A stretch of DNA of 64,000 nt. It comes from RGIG3159 sp034927685 (GTDB taxonomy: Bacteria; Bacillota; Clostridia; Oscillospirales; Oscillospiraceae). The stretch covers positions 62,001-126,000 of the forward strand of contig JAYFPO010000024.1 of the NCBI GenBank assembly GCA_034927685.1. Direction: 5' to 3'. The notes below the pieces were generated by a model. That model was not told the DNA's origin, ran no database searches, and saw only the letters and a list, made by a program, of their open reading frames with translations. The translations under genes and the position numbers were made by a program. Below, in pieces: positions 8,237 through 16,790 of this stretch (positions are counted from its first letter, which is position 1; the number at the start of each line of letters is the position of its first letter).

Positions 8237-9526
8237 TCATTTTTTGGCGCTCTTTGCGGCCAGCTGTTTTTCCAGCCAGTCCTTGCCGTCCACGAAACGG
8301 GAGACAATGTAGGAGACCACATAGTCGCCGGCGGAGTTGATCATGGTGGCGGGGGGGTCGACCAGGTTGCCGATGGTAATGGCGATGGGGTAGGCAATTT
8401 CCATCTGGTTGGGGAAGAAAATGGAGCAGATGATATATTCGCCGATGTAGCCGCCGCCGGGGATGCCGGACATGCCGACGGAGGAGAAAACAGCAACCAG
8501 AATGACCAGCAGGAACGTACCGATGCCATCAAAGGGTCTGCCGAACACGCCGAAGAGGAACGCGATCTTCAGCACGCAGGAGAAGCAGGAGCCGTCCATG
8601 TGCATCGTGGCGCCCAGCGGAATGACCATCTCTGCCACATCCTTGGAGATGCCGGTTTCCTCGGCCTCCTTCAGGTTGGTGGGAATGGTGGCTACGGAGG
8701 AGCAGGTGCCGAGTGAGGTAACTGCCGGGCGGAGGATGTGCTGGAACATGGTTTTGACGCCGTGCTTGCCGCCGCCGAACCGGGCGAACAGGGGGAAGGC
8801 GGTGAAGACGTAGACCAGGCACAGGGGGTAGTAGACGGCGAGGCCGCGGCCATAGCTGCCTGCAATGGAGGGGCCGTAGGTGGCAACCAGATCGGCAAAG
8901 AAGCCGAAGAACGCGATGGGCGCATAGTAGGTGATGATTTTAACGACCTTCAGCATGACGTTGGAGAGGTCATCCAGCACCTTGGCGGTCAGGGACTGCG
9001 GGCCGCCGTTCATCTGAACGCCGAAGCCGAAGAGAATGGAGAAGACAATCAGAGGCAGCATGGCTTTGCGGCTCAGGAGCCCCACAAAGTCCTCCGCGGT
9101 AAAGAAGCTGATCAGCAACTCTGCGACGCTCTTTTGTTCGTCGACCTCGCCGGCCACCGTGGTAGACCAGGCCTGCAGGACCGGCGGGAAAATTTTCATC
9201 AGCACAATCATGATGGCCGCTGCGATGGCGCCGGTAATCACGAAGGTGAGGATGGTGGTACCCATGATCTTGCCCGCGCGTTTGGGGCTGTGCATATTGG
9301 CGACCGCACCCGCGATGGACGCGAACACCAGTGGCACGACGACACAGAACATCAGGTTGATAAAGACCTTGCCGAAGGGCGCCAGATAGGACGCCCCCTT
9401 TGTGAGCATGTTGCCATCCGCATCGTAGACATTGGGCCACAATGCACCGGTGACGCAGCCGCCCACGATGCCGAGCAGCATCAAAACCAGGAACAGATAG
9501 TTATGCAGGACCGATTTCTTTTCCAT
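8237..9526 (-). CDS. dicarboxylate/amino acid:cation symporter (DAACS)
   Basis: A 429-aa polytopic membrane protein of the GltP/SstT family. Diagnostic motifs are the serine-rich re-entrant loop SLGTCSSVATIPTN, the PLGATMHMDGS motif (usual PLGATINMDG) and the late GxxGIPGGG segment. These transporters move glutamate, aspartate, C4-dicarboxylates, serine or threonine with Na+ or H+. The CSS version of the serine loop and MHMDG in place of INMDG mean the substrate cannot be called. ATG at 9526 with GGAGAGGGA upstream. It lies 29 bases behind dapF on the same strand, probably co-transcribed. Confidence 0.92.
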   Translation of the reverse strand: MEKKSVLHNYLFLVLMLLGIVGGCVTGALWPNVYDADGNMLTKGASYLAPFGKVFINLMFCVVVPLVFASIAGAVANMHSPKRAGKIMGTTILTFVITGAIAAAIMIVLMKIFPPVLQAWSTTVAGEVDEQKSVAELLISFFTAEDFVGLLSRKAMLPLIVFSILFGFGVQMNGGPQSLTAKVLDDLSNVMLKVVKIITYYAPIAFFGFFADLVATYGPSIAGSYGRGLAVYYPLCLVYVFTAFPLFARFGGGKHGVKTMFQHILRPAVTSLGTCSSVATIPTNLKEAEETGISKDVAEMVIPLGATMHMDGSCFSCVLKIAFLFGVFGRPFDGIGTFLLVILVAVFSSVGMSGIPGGGYIGEYIICSIFFPNQMEIAYPIAITIGNLVDPPATMINSAGDYVVSYIVSRFVDGKDWLEKQLAAKSAKK

Positions 9527-9555
9527 AAATTCCCTCTCCTATTATAATTTTTTGC

Positions 9556-10392
9556 TCAGAAAAGACTTTCGTCTGTGATGACGCCGTTGCAGACCATGTT
9601 GGTGGGGCCGGTCAGCCAGAGGTTCACGACCTGCCCGCCGTCCCGATCCACGGTGACATAGAGCTCGCCGCCCGGCATGGTGACGTGGACATTCTCGCCG
9701 GAAACCAGGCCCAGCAGCGTCAAAACGGTCACGGTGGAGCCTGTGCCGGTTCCGCAGGCATAGGTGAAGTCCTCCACGCCGCGTTCATACGTCTTGATGA
9801 GCACATGGTCCGGGCCAACCAGCTCCCAGAAATTGACGTTGGCCCCCTTTGGGTAGGCCGTGTGATACCGCAGCCCGCGGCCCAGATCGAAGAGTTCCCG
9901 GTTGGCTTTTTCCGCGAGGCGATCCATGGGAATCACGGCGTGGGGCAAGCCCGGACTGCCCAACTCCACATAGCTGCCCGCGTAGACGGTTCCGTTCAGG
10001 GTGACGGGATACTGGAGTTTCAGCGTGGTGGGGTCGTTGAGGCGAATCTTATATTGGCGCCGGTCAATGCGGTAGCCTGTGACGAGGCCCGCGGTGGTTT
10101 CGACTTGCTGGACGGCTCCTGCAAGGCCCATCTCGTGGCCGTACCGGCAGATGCACCGGGCGCCGTTGCCGCACATCTCGCCCATACTGCCGTCGGAATT
10201 GTAAAACAGCATCCGGTAATCACCGCCATCGGTAGCGGGAACAACGACCATCAGGCCGTCCGCACCGATGGAGAGGTGGCGCTCGCAGAGTGTTTTGGCC
10301 AGCAGCGGAAGCTGCTCGCGCGGGATCTGACCATCCAGATTGTTCAGAATGATAAAGTCGTTTCCCGCGCCGTTCATTTTGTGGAATTGCAT
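9556..10392 (-). CDS. dapF: diaminopimelate epimerase
   Basis: A 278-aa DapF that converts LL- to meso-diaminopimelate for lysine and peptidoglycan synthesis. The two catalytic cysteines are visible: C74 in EMCGNGARC and C213 in YACGTGTGST. The N terminus MQFHKMNGAGNDF is typical, and AGGAGGGG lies 8 bases upstream of the ATG. The longer open frame upstream overlaps the AraC gene and is not coding. It has its own sigma-A promoter and continues into the symporter gene. Confidence 0.96.
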   Translation of the reverse strand: MQFHKMNGAGNDFIILNNLDGQIPREQLPLLAKTLCERHLSIGADGLMVVVPATDGGDYRMLFYNSDGSMGEMCGNGARCICRYGHEMGLAGAVQQVETTAGLVTGYRIDRRQYKIRLNDPTTLKLQYPVTLNGTVYAGSYVELGSPGLPHAVIPMDRLAEKANRELFDLGRGLRYHTAYPKGANVNFWELVGPDHVLIKTYERGVEDFTYACGTGTGSTVTVLTLLGLVSGENVHVTMPGGELYVTVDRDGGQVVNLWLTGPTNMVCNGVITDESLF

Positions 10393-10417
10393 TGGTTTCC
10401 CCTCCTGTTTGAGACCC

Positions 10418-10446
10418 ATTATACCGGCAGGAATTGCCGCTGTAAA
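10418..10446 (-). promoter_or_regulatory. sigma-A promoter of dapF operon
   Basis: On the minus strand, -35 TTTACA (10441-10446) and -10 TATAAT (10418-10423), spacer 17. It is overlapped upstream by an inverted repeat (GCAGGAATTG at about 10427 paired with CAATTCCTGC at about 10450) that probably terminates the AraC gene. Confidence 0.75.
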
Positions 10447-10481
10447 CCACAATTCCTGCTGCTTATCGGGAAAAAAGTGCG

Positions 10482-11318
10482 CTATTTGCGGGGGAGGTCG
10501 GAAGAGGGTGACGCACTGAACCGTTTCCGGTAGGCCTTGGAAAAGGTAGAGTAGTCCTGGTATCCGGCCAGATAGCAGATTTCGGTGACGCTTCCTCCCG
10601 AGCCAAGCAGCTGCCGCGCCAGCAAAAGCCGTTTTTCGGTCACATAGCTGTGGATCGTGTAGCCGGTTTCCTCCTTGAAACGCCGCATCATGTGGAATTT
10701 GCTGATATAGAAGCGGGCGGCCAGCTCGTCGATGGAGAGCGGCTCCGCCAGATGCAGATTCAGATATTGCAGGATGGCAATGATCTTGGTATCGCCGGCG
10801 GAGGCGGTGAGATAGCGGCTGCGGGCCACGATGCGGTTGACCTCGATCATGACTTGCAGGAAAATCGTCTGGCAAAGCAGCCCGGAACCGAAGTCCTGCT
10901 CCCGTGAGGCCTGCTCCAGCGCCTGCAGCAGGGGTTTCAGGCGGTCTCCGGCGCCGGTGCGGTAGACGGAGTGAAAGTCGGCCTGGGCGCGGCGGAAGCA
11001 GGTTTCCAGATCGCAGTCCTCCGTCCGACAGCGGAAAAGAAAGTCGGGGGAAATGTAGAGAATCATGCGCTCATAAAAAGCGTCCTGTTCCACCTCCGGC
11101 CGGTGCATGGTGCCGCGGCCCACCAGGACCAGGTTGCCGGGCTCCAGCACGAATCGCTCGCCCTCGATGGCGTAGTTGGCTTTGCCGGCCAGCAGGACGA
11201 TGATCTTGTGAAAGGTGTGATAGTGATACTCCATCGGGGCCATTGCCCGGTCCGCCAGATGAAACAGGCGGAAATTCTCGTTCAGATAACCTCGCTTTTC
11301 ATAGCTGAGCGGTTCCAT
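10482..11318 (-). CDS. AraC family regulator (cupin + HTH)
   Basis: A 278-aa regulator. The N-terminal cupin sensor (about 1-130) contains HYHTFHKIIVLLAG. The C-terminal double helix-turn-helix (about 180-275) contains LSIDELAARFYISKFHMMRRFK and the AraC signature ICYLAGYQDYSTFSKAYRKRF. The ATG at 11318 has GAGGTG upstream and is preferred over earlier starts that would extend past the promoter. Its target is unknown; the co-directional dapF-symporter pair downstream is the obvious candidate but has its own promoter. Confidence 0.88.
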   Translation of the reverse strand: MEPLSYEKRGYLNENFRLFHLADRAMAPMEYHYHTFHKIIVLLAGKANYAIEGERFVLEPGNLVLVGRGTMHRPEVEQDAFYERMILYISPDFLFRCRTEDCDLETCFRRAQADFHSVYRTGAGDRLKPLLQALEQASREQDFGSGLLCQTIFLQVMIEVNRIVARSRYLTASAGDTKIIAILQYLNLHLAEPLSIDELAARFYISKFHMMRRFKEETGYTIHSYVTEKRLLLARQLLGSGGSVTEICYLAGYQDYSTFSKAYRKRFSASPSSDLPRK

Positions 11319-11347
11319 GGGGCACACCTCCGGCACGATTTTCGTAC

Positions 11348-11377
11348 AGTATAACACAGACTGGGCAAAAAGTGCAA
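11348..11377 (-). promoter_or_regulatory. promoter of AraC regulator gene
   Basis: Minus-strand TTGCAC (11372-11377) and TATACT (11348-11353), spacer 18, about 30 bases before the ATG. Confidence 0.55.
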
Positions 11378-11474
11378 TTCCAGTCCTCCCTTTTTTTGCG
11401 TCAGCGTTCACAAATAATTCACGATTCACCCGGCGCTTCATGCTACAATACAATACGAGAGGAGAGATGCCCAT

Positions 11475-11891
11475 ATGAATGTTCTCTTTTTTTTGACGCC
11501 AAAGGCAAACTGCTCTTATCTGTATTCGGATTATACGATCCGGCAGGCGCTGGAGCGGATGGAAAGCTCCGGCTATGCGGCGATCCCGATTCTGGACCGG
11601 GATGGAAAATATTCGGGAAGCCTGACGGAGGGCGACCTGCTCTGGGCGACCAAGGATCTGTGCGGCATGGATTTAAAGCAGACCGAGGAGCATGGAATCA
11701 TGGAAATCAACCACCGGCGGGACAACGCGCCGGTTTCGGTGACAACAGACATCGAGGACCTGCTGTCCAAGGCGACAGACCAGAACTTTGTGCCGGTAGT
11801 GGACGACAAGAGCGATTTCATCGGGATTGTAACCAGGCGTGCGATCATGCGCTATTGCATGGAGAACTATATCACGCGGGAGAGGACATAA
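11475..11891 (+). CDS. two-CBS-domain protein
   Basis: A 138-aa protein made of two CBS motifs (about 18-65 and 85-130; AAIPILDRDGKYSGSLTEGDLLW and VPVVDDKSDFIGIVTRRAIMRY). Stand-alone CBS pairs bind adenine nucleotides. The size and layout resemble DarB/CbpB, the c-di-AMP-sensing CBS proteins of Bacillus and Listeria, but that identity is inference. The start has GGAGAG 8 bases upstream. A TACAAT -10 box lies at 11444-11449; the -35 is weak. The gene is alone, followed by a hairpin. Confidence 0.83.
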   Translation: MNVLFFLTPKANCSYLYSDYTIRQALERMESSGYAAIPILDRDGKYSGSLTEGDLLWATKDLCGMDLKQTEEHGIMEINHRRDNAPVSVTTDIEDLLSKATDQNFVPVVDDKSDFIGIVTRRAIMRYCMENYITRERT

Positions 11892-12280
11892 CCCGCGGAA
11901 TACAAAACAGAGCCATCCTGAACCTTATCGGTCTCAGGATGGCGGTTTCATGCGGGGTGCGTTTTGATACTGTAATCCCGCAAAAGGATCGAACTGTTCG
12001 AGGTTGATTTTCCGCCCTGGCGTGTTTTCCTGTCTGAGGGCGCCGGATTGCGGTCCCCCTCGGCCTTGCGGGTCAGAAAACTTCCTTGCAAAGCAGAGCG
12101 GCCCTTTTATGGGACCACCGGATGCGGCACATGACCGTAGGCAGTTATTCGGGAAAAGCATAGCCTGCGGAGACAGCTTTCGAGCTATTTTTGGCACAGC
12201 GCAGCAGATGGTTGTCCATTTTCCCGGGAAAAACGGACGGACGAGGTTGTTGGAAACCAGAACGGCGGCCAACGCCCGCG
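11892..12280 (+). other. 389-base non-coding interval
   Basis: Between the CBS gene and the convergent typA end. It begins with a 10-base stem (11912-11921 with 11934-11943) that probably ends the CBS transcript although the T-tract is weak. The rest is GC-rich with no recognisable protein. A 112-codon minus-strand frame (11934-12272) is rich in Pro, Cys and Arg and has no family look or good SD. It may be a degenerate or repeat-type intergenic element. Confidence 0.4.
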
Positions 12281-14098
12281 TTATTTCCCGCTTTTGACGG
12301 CTCTCATGCGCTCGGCATGGTTCAGAAGGCGCTTGCGGATGCGGATATTTTTCGGCGTGACCTCCAGCAGCTCGTCGTCGGAGAGGTACTCGAGGCTTTG
12401 CTCCAGAGACATCACGCGGGGCGTGGTCAGCCGGAGAGACTCATCGGAGCCGGCGGCGCGCATGTTGGTGAGCTGCTTTTTCTTGCAGATGTTGACGGAC
12501 ATATCCTCATTCCGCGAACAGGCGCCGACCACCATGCCGGCATAGACCTGCGTGCCGGCACCGATGAAGAGGACGCCGCGCTCCTGCGCGTTAAACAGAC
12601 CGTAGGCGCAGGATTCGCCGGTCTCAAAGGCCACCAGGGAGCCTGCGTTGCGGCGCTCAATCTCACCCTTCATGGGGGCGAAGGAATCCAGAACAGAAGA
12701 CATAATGCCCTCGCCGCGGGTGTCGGTCAGAAATTCGTTCCGGTAACCGAAGAGGCCGCGGGCCGGAATCAGAAATTCCAGGCGGTAGCGGGTTCCGACC
12801 GGCGTCATGGAGACCAGATCGCCCCTGCGGTTGCCGATTTTTTCAATGACGGCGCCCATGGAGCCGTCCGGCACGTCGGCGACCATCCGCTCGATCGGCT
12901 CGCAGAGCACGCCGTCGATTTCCTGGGTCAGGACACGCGGCGTGGAGACCTGAAACTCATAGCCCTCGCGGCGCATGGTTTCAATCAAAATGGAGAGGTG
13001 CATTTCGCCGCGGCCCGCGACGTTGAATGCGTCGGCACCCTGTTCCGTCACGTGGAGGGAGACGTCTTTGAGCAGCTCCCGTTCCAGCCGGTCACGCAGG
13101 TTCCGGGAGGTGACATATTTGCCCTCCCTGCCGGCGAAGGGGCTGTCGTTGACCGAGAAGGTCATTTCGATGGTGGGTGGGGAAATCTTCACGAAGGGCA
13201 GCGGTGCGATCGCTTCGGGGGCGCAGATGGTCCGGCCAATGGTAATATCGGAGATACCGGAGAAGGCGACGATTTCACCGGCACCGGACTCCTGTACGGT
13301 CTGCTTGCCGAGACCGTCGAACTCATAGAGAGAGACAATCTTGCCCTTCTCCTGATAGGAGCCGTCGTGGTAGTCGCAGATCATGACATCCTGATTCTGA
13401 CGCAGGACGCCGCGCTCGACGCGGCCGATGGCAATTCTGCCGACGTACTCGTTATAGTCGATGGAAGAGACCAGCAGCTGCAGCGGGGCGCTCCGGTCGC
13501 CGCTCGGGGCGGGAATATAGTCGACGACGGTGTCGAACAGCGGCGTCAGATCCACGCCGGTCTCATGCGGCCCGTAGGAAGCGACGCCCTGCCGGGCGGA
13601 GCAGAAGATGGTGGGAGAATCGAACTGTTCCTCGGTGGCATCCAGATCCAGCAGCAGCTCCAGGATTTCGTCCATGACCTCTTCGATCCGCGCATCGGGG
13701 CGGTCTACCTTATTGATGACGACGATGACCTTGTGCTTGAGCTCCAGTGCCTTTTGGAGCACAAAGCGGGTCTGGGGCATCGGCCCCTCTGCTGCGTCCA
13801 CAAGCAGGAGAACGCCATTGACCATTTTGAGGATGCGTTCCACCTCGCCGCCGAAGTCGGCGTGGCCCGGGGTGTCGACGATGTTGATTTTGGTGCCTTT
13901 ATAGTGAACCGCCGTGTTTTTTGCCAGAATGGTGATACCGCGTTCCCGCTCCAGGTCGCCAGAGTCCATGACGCGTTCGGCGACGACCTGATTTTCCCGG
14001 TAGACACCACCTTGCTTCAGCATCTCGTCCACCAGGGTGGTTTTACCGTGGTCGACATGGGCGATAATGGCGATGTTTCTGATTTTTTCCTGCTGCAT
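12281..14098 (-). CDS. typA: translational GTPase TypA/BipA
   Basis: A 605-aa GTPase of the BipA family. G1 AHVDHGKTTLVDEM, G3 DTPGHADFGGEVER and G4 NKVDRPDAR are all present, and the C-terminal BipA domain ends in basic residues. BipA binds the ribosome and helps late 50S assembly and growth under stress or cold. The ATG at 14098 follows GGAGG by 9 bases; the upstream extension of the frame runs into the promoter. Monocistronic. Confidence 0.96.
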   Translation of the reverse strand: MQQEKIRNIAIIAHVDHGKTTLVDEMLKQGGVYRENQVVAERVMDSGDLERERGITILAKNTAVHYKGTKINIVDTPGHADFGGEVERILKMVNGVLLLVDAAEGPMPQTRFVLQKALELKHKVIVVINKVDRPDARIEEVMDEILELLLDLDATEEQFDSPTIFCSARQGVASYGPHETGVDLTPLFDTVVDYIPAPSGDRSAPLQLLVSSIDYNEYVGRIAIGRVERGVLRQNQDVMICDYHDGSYQEKGKIVSLYEFDGLGKQTVQESGAGEIVAFSGISDITIGRTICAPEAIAPLPFVKISPPTIEMTFSVNDSPFAGREGKYVTSRNLRDRLERELLKDVSLHVTEQGADAFNVAGRGEMHLSILIETMRREGYEFQVSTPRVLTQEIDGVLCEPIERMVADVPDGSMGAVIEKIGNRRGDLVSMTPVGTRYRLEFLIPARGLFGYRNEFLTDTRGEGIMSSVLDSFAPMKGEIERRNAGSLVAFETGESCAYGLFNAQERGVLFIGAGTQVYAGMVVGACSRNEDMSVNICKKKQLTNMRAAGSDESLRLTTPRVMSLEQSLEYLSDDELLEVTPKNIRIRKRLLNHAERMRAVKSGK

Positions 14099-14145
14099 AA
14101 CTGCCTCCAGACCGTACTCTCTCAAAGAATTCTCAACAAAAATTA

Positions 14146-14174
14146 AATATAACACAGTATTGACCAGTTTTCAA
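14146..14174 (-). promoter_or_regulatory. sigma-A promoter of typA
   Basis: Minus-strand TTGAAA (14169-14174) and TATATT (14146-14151), spacer 17. The -35 lies in an inverted repeat (arms about 14168-14175 and 14184-14191, GTTTTCAA/TTTGAAAAC) that could be an operator. Confidence 0.65.
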
Positions 14175-14231
14175 GGAATTTCTTTGAAAACTGCGGAAAA
14201 ACTACGGAAAGTGCACTGGAGAGAAACGGCG

Positions 14232-14259
14232 AAGGGGGAGGCTCGAAAGCCTCCCCCTT
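14232..14259 (-). terminator. hairpin after the Cys-rich gene
   Basis: Strong GC stem (GGGGGAGGCT paired with AGCCTCCCCC, loop 4) just past the stop of the Cys-rich gene. No clear T-tract, so intrinsic termination is plausible rather than certain. Confidence 0.5.
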
Positions 14260-14271
14260 GGGTGATGTAGT

Positions 14272-14490
14272 TCAGCAGCCGCAGGAGCAGTTGTCGTTGC
14301 AGGAGCAGTTGTTGCTGCCGCAGTTGCTGCCGCAGCTGTTGCTGCCGCATCCGCAGCTGTTGCTGCCGCATCCGCAGCTATTGCAGCCGCAGGAATTGTT
14401 GCCACCCCAGATCAGGACGATGGCGATGAGGATAATAATCCACCACCAGCTGTTGCCGAACGCGCAAAAACCAGAACTGTTGCAAGACAT
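14272..14490 (-). CDS. tiny membrane protein with Cys/Ser/Gly/Asn-rich tail
   Basis: A 72-aa protein. A short N-terminal stretch with two cysteines leads into a single hydrophobic helix (WWWIIILIAIVLIWGG, about 15-30), then 42 residues made almost entirely of Cys, Gly, Ser and Asn, with 13 cysteines in repeats such as NSCGCGS. Start ATG 14490 has GGGAGG upstream; the track frame further up lacks support. The layout recalls YjcZ-type small sporulation or coat proteins (Trp/Ile-rich helix), but the cysteine tail is unlike them. It could bind metal or be cross-linked in a spore layer; both are guesses. It lies next to pdaA. Confidence 0.72.
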   Translation of the reverse strand: MSCNSSGFCAFGNSWWWIIILIAIVLIWGGNNSCGCNSCGCGSNSCGCGSNSCGSNCGSNNCSCNDNCSCGC

Positions 14491-14606
14491 ATAAGGTACC
14501 TCCCTGAATAAAATCGGAGCGGTCATCGCTCATTCCATGTTATGCAGGGAGGCGGTTTTGGTGCAGAGCTCCCGCGGTATCCTGGAAAAATGCCGGGCAG
14601 GCCGGA

Positions 14607-15395
14607 TCAGGAAGCGTACACCTCGTCCAACGTTACAAAGGAGTAGCCCAAATTTTCCCATTTGGTCAGCAGCTCATCCAGAATGTCCGCGTTGGCCTGC
14701 GAGGTGGAGTGGAGCAGGACAATGGCGCCGTTGTGGATCCGCGGGACCAGTTTGGAGAAGGCCTCGTCTTTGGTGGGCTGGTCGTCGTTTTTCCAGTCCA
14801 CATAGGCAAGACTCCAGAATACGGTCTTGTAGCCCAGCTCCTTGGCCATTTTGAGATTTTCCTCCGAGTAGACGCCCTGCGGCGGCCGGTAGTACTTGGA
14901 CATCTCCTTGCCGGTGATCTTTTCATAGAGCGTCTCCACGTCGACAAGTTCCTTCTGGAAGGCGGCCTCGTCGGAAATCTCCGACATGTTGTAGTGGTGG
15001 TAGGTATGATTGCCGACGGTGTGCCCTTCCTCCGTGATCCGACAAACCAGCTCCGGATTTTGTTCCAGATAGTTGCCGACCAGGAAAAAGGTGGCCTTGA
15101 CGTTGTGCGCCTTGAGAACGTCGAGGATTTTGGCGGTGCAGCCGTTTTCATATCCGGCGTCAAAGGTCAGGCAGATGGTCTTTTTGGAGGTGTCGCCGAT
15201 ATATTTGGCATCGTAGGCGTCCAGTACGGACTGGCTGACGGTACCCACCGGGCATGCTCCCTCCTTCTGGAAGCTGAGGCCCCAGGCGCCGGTCTCCACG
15301 GCTGCGTGCCGGGATGCGGCCACGCTGTAGGCGGAAACAAACAGCACCAGAGCCAGGGCGATGAGAATGGTAATGCGAAACTTCTTCGTTTTCAA
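14607..15395 (-). CDS. pdaA: PdaA-type polysaccharide (muramate) deacetylase
   Basis: A 262-aa protein with an N-terminal signal peptide/anchor (about 8-28) and a NodB deacetylase domain. Motif 1 is LTFDAGYENG with catalytic D79, motif 2 is GHTVGNHTYHH with the metal histidines, and motif 3 is YYRPPQGVYSE. The VFWSLAYVDWKNDDQP stretch matches PdaA, which with CwlD makes the muramic delta-lactam of the spore cortex. The start is TTG at 15395 with GAGGTGATT upstream; no better ATG exists before the signal peptide. Family certain, PdaA subfamily likely. Confidence 0.85.
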   Translation of the reverse strand: MKTKKFRITILIALALVLFVSAYSVAASRHAAVETGAWGLSFQKEGACPVGTVSQSVLDAYDAKYIGDTSKKTICLTFDAGYENGCTAKILDVLKAHNVKATFFLVGNYLEQNPELVCRITEEGHTVGNHTYHHYNMSEISDEAAFQKELVDVETLYEKITGKEMSKYYRPPQGVYSEENLKMAKELGYKTVFWSLAYVDWKNDDQPTKDEAFSKLVPRIHNGAIVLLHSTSQANADILDELLTKWENLGYSFVTLDEVYAS

Positions 15396-15479
15396 AGGGA
15401 ATCACCTCACAACGAATGTATGGCGCAGCCCCATCCGATATGCGGGAGCCGCGCTCTTTTCTTTCCGGTGTCGCTGTGG

Positions 15480-15485
15480 TATAAT
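15480..15485 (+). promoter_or_regulatory. -10 box of murI promoter
   Basis: Perfect TATAAT; the -35 region (about 15457-15462) is a poor match. It implies transcription from about 15492, which rules out the in-frame ATG at 15494 as the murI start. Confidence 0.55.
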
Positions 15486-15523
15486 GCAGAAAAATGGGTA
15501 TCAAAGAGAACAGGGGCGATCAT

Positions 15524-16306
15524 ATGGAGAAAGCACGGCGGCCGGTGGCATTTTTTGATTCCGGCCTCGGCGGGATCAGCGTGCTCCGGGAAACCAGAAA
15601 GCAACTGCCCTGTGAACAGTATCTCTATTTCGGCGATTCCGCCAACGCTCCCTATGGGACCAAGAGCCCGGCGGAGGTTCGGCGGCTCTCCAGGGCAGTG
15701 ATGGAGCGCATGCTGGAGATGGGGGCGAAGGCCGTGGTCATCGCCTGCAATACCGCCACGGGCATGGCGATAGACCTTCTGCGGGAGGAGTACGGCGAGC
15801 TGCCGATTATTGGCGTAGAGCCGGCGGTCAAGCCGGCGGCAGAGATGTATTCCGGCGGCAGGATTCTGGTGCTGGCGACCCCGCTCTGCCTGCGCGGGCA
15901 GCGGTTCCAGGAGCTGTGGAAGCGATTTTCGGCCCAGGCGGAGATCGTGCCCATCCCCTGCGAGGGACTGATGGAATTCGTGGAGCGGGGCGAGTTGGAA
16001 GGGCCGGCATTGCGCGCCTATCTGCGGGAAAAATTGGCGCCATGGCGCGGGAAACGGGTGGACGCCGCCGTCCTTGGCTGCACCCATTATCCCTTCCTGC
16101 GGGCGGCCATCGCAGAGGCGCTCGGAAATGGGGCGGAGATCATTGATGGCAATGCGGGGATTGCCGCCCAGCTCCGCCGCCGGTTGGAGGAGCGCGGGCT
16201 TCTGAACCCCGGGCCGGAAGACGGCGTTGTGACCTTCTATAACTCCCTGCGGGACCCGGCAATTCTGGAACTCAGCCGGATGCTGTTTGCTCTCCCGGAC
16301 ACCTGA
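15524..16306 (+). CDS. murI: glutamate racemase
   Basis: A 260-aa MurI that makes D-glutamate for peptidoglycan. The N-terminal signature is AFFDSGLGGISVL; the two catalytic cysteines are C75 (IACNTAT) and C186 (LGCTHYPF). Start ATG 15524 has AGGGG 8 bases upstream. The ATG at 15494 lies only 8 bases past the -10 box and is rejected. A strong terminator follows. It stands divergent from pdaA, so two cell-wall genes share this intergenic region. Confidence 0.95.
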   Translation: MEKARRPVAFFDSGLGGISVLRETRKQLPCEQYLYFGDSANAPYGTKSPAEVRRLSRAVMERMLEMGAKAVVIACNTATGMAIDLLREEYGELPIIGVEPAVKPAAEMYSGGRILVLATPLCLRGQRFQELWKRFSAQAEIVPIPCEGLMEFVERGELEGPALRAYLREKLAPWRGKRVDAAVLGCTHYPFLRAAIAEALGNGAEIIDGNAGIAAQLRRRLEERGLLNPGPEDGVVTFYNSLRDPAILELSRMLFALPDT

Positions 16307-16311
16307 TCGTG

Positions 16312-16358
16312 AAGGGAGGGGCCTGTTGCAAAATGCAACAGGCCCCTCCCTTCTTTTT
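16312..16358 (+). terminator. terminator after murI
   Basis: 19-base perfect stem (16312-16330 with 16334-16352), 3-base loop, then CTTTTT. The core CTGTTGCA/TGCAACAG is the same as in the jag terminator. Confidence 0.93.
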
Positions 16359-16393
16359 GCGCAAGGCGACCCGATTCGTCGCCATGATGAAAA

Positions 16394-16425
16394 AACCGTA
16401 TGGAAACCGTCGTACGGTTCTTTTT
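16394..16425 (+). terminator. second hairpin downstream of murI
   Basis: AACCGTA (16394-16400) pairs with TACGGTT (16413-16419), followed by CTTTTTG. A small intrinsic-terminator-like structure in an interval with no gene. Confidence 0.45.
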
Positions 16426-16550
16426 GATGCAGCCAGAAATCGGCCATATTCTCCGGGCAAGGCGTATAAAATGAGGGCGTTACAAGGCAGGGGAAAGCGG
16501 ATCGCGACCGCCGGAACGGCCGAGGCAAACATCGGATGGAGGGAATACCA

Positions 16551-16790
16551 ATGAGGAAGAAACGAATTCTGGCAATTTTGCACGCAATGATGCTCCTGGC
16601 GGCAATGGCCATGGGGATCCCGATCTGCGGGGTGGAGCGGATCGCGACGCGTGTTGCGCCGGTGGTTGGCTCGGTCAGAATTTTGCCGGCTTCCGGCAGC
16701 GGCTTGCTTGCCTTTCGGCGTGTGCATCTGCCGTATCTGAAGGGACCGCCTTTTGCTGGACAGGCCCCGGCGTACCGGCAGCGAATCTGA
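16551..16790 (+). CDS. small hypothetical exported or membrane peptide
   Basis: A 79-codon frame opening MRKKRILAILHAMMLLAAMA, which looks like a signal peptide (basic start, hydrophobic core) and has GGAGGG 8 bases upstream of the ATG. The rest has no recognised family. It may be a real short exported peptide or the relic of one. Its position just before the SipW-type protein is suggestive, but nothing else links them. Confidence 0.35.
   Translation: MRKKRILAILHAMMLLAAMAMGIPICGVERIATRVAPVVGSVRILPASGSGLLAFRRVHLPYLKGPPFAGQAPAYRQRI

Noticed and set aside
12191..14146. 651-codon plus-strand open frame
   Set aside because: It is the reverse complement of typA and its downstream interval; no SD or family signature.
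14272..14400. CRISPR-like repeat in CTGCCGCA units
   Set aside because: Units are tandem without spacers and encode the cysteine-rich tail of a real ORF.
15494..15523. Earlier murI start at 15494
   Set aside because: Only eight bases past the -10 box and lacking an SD.
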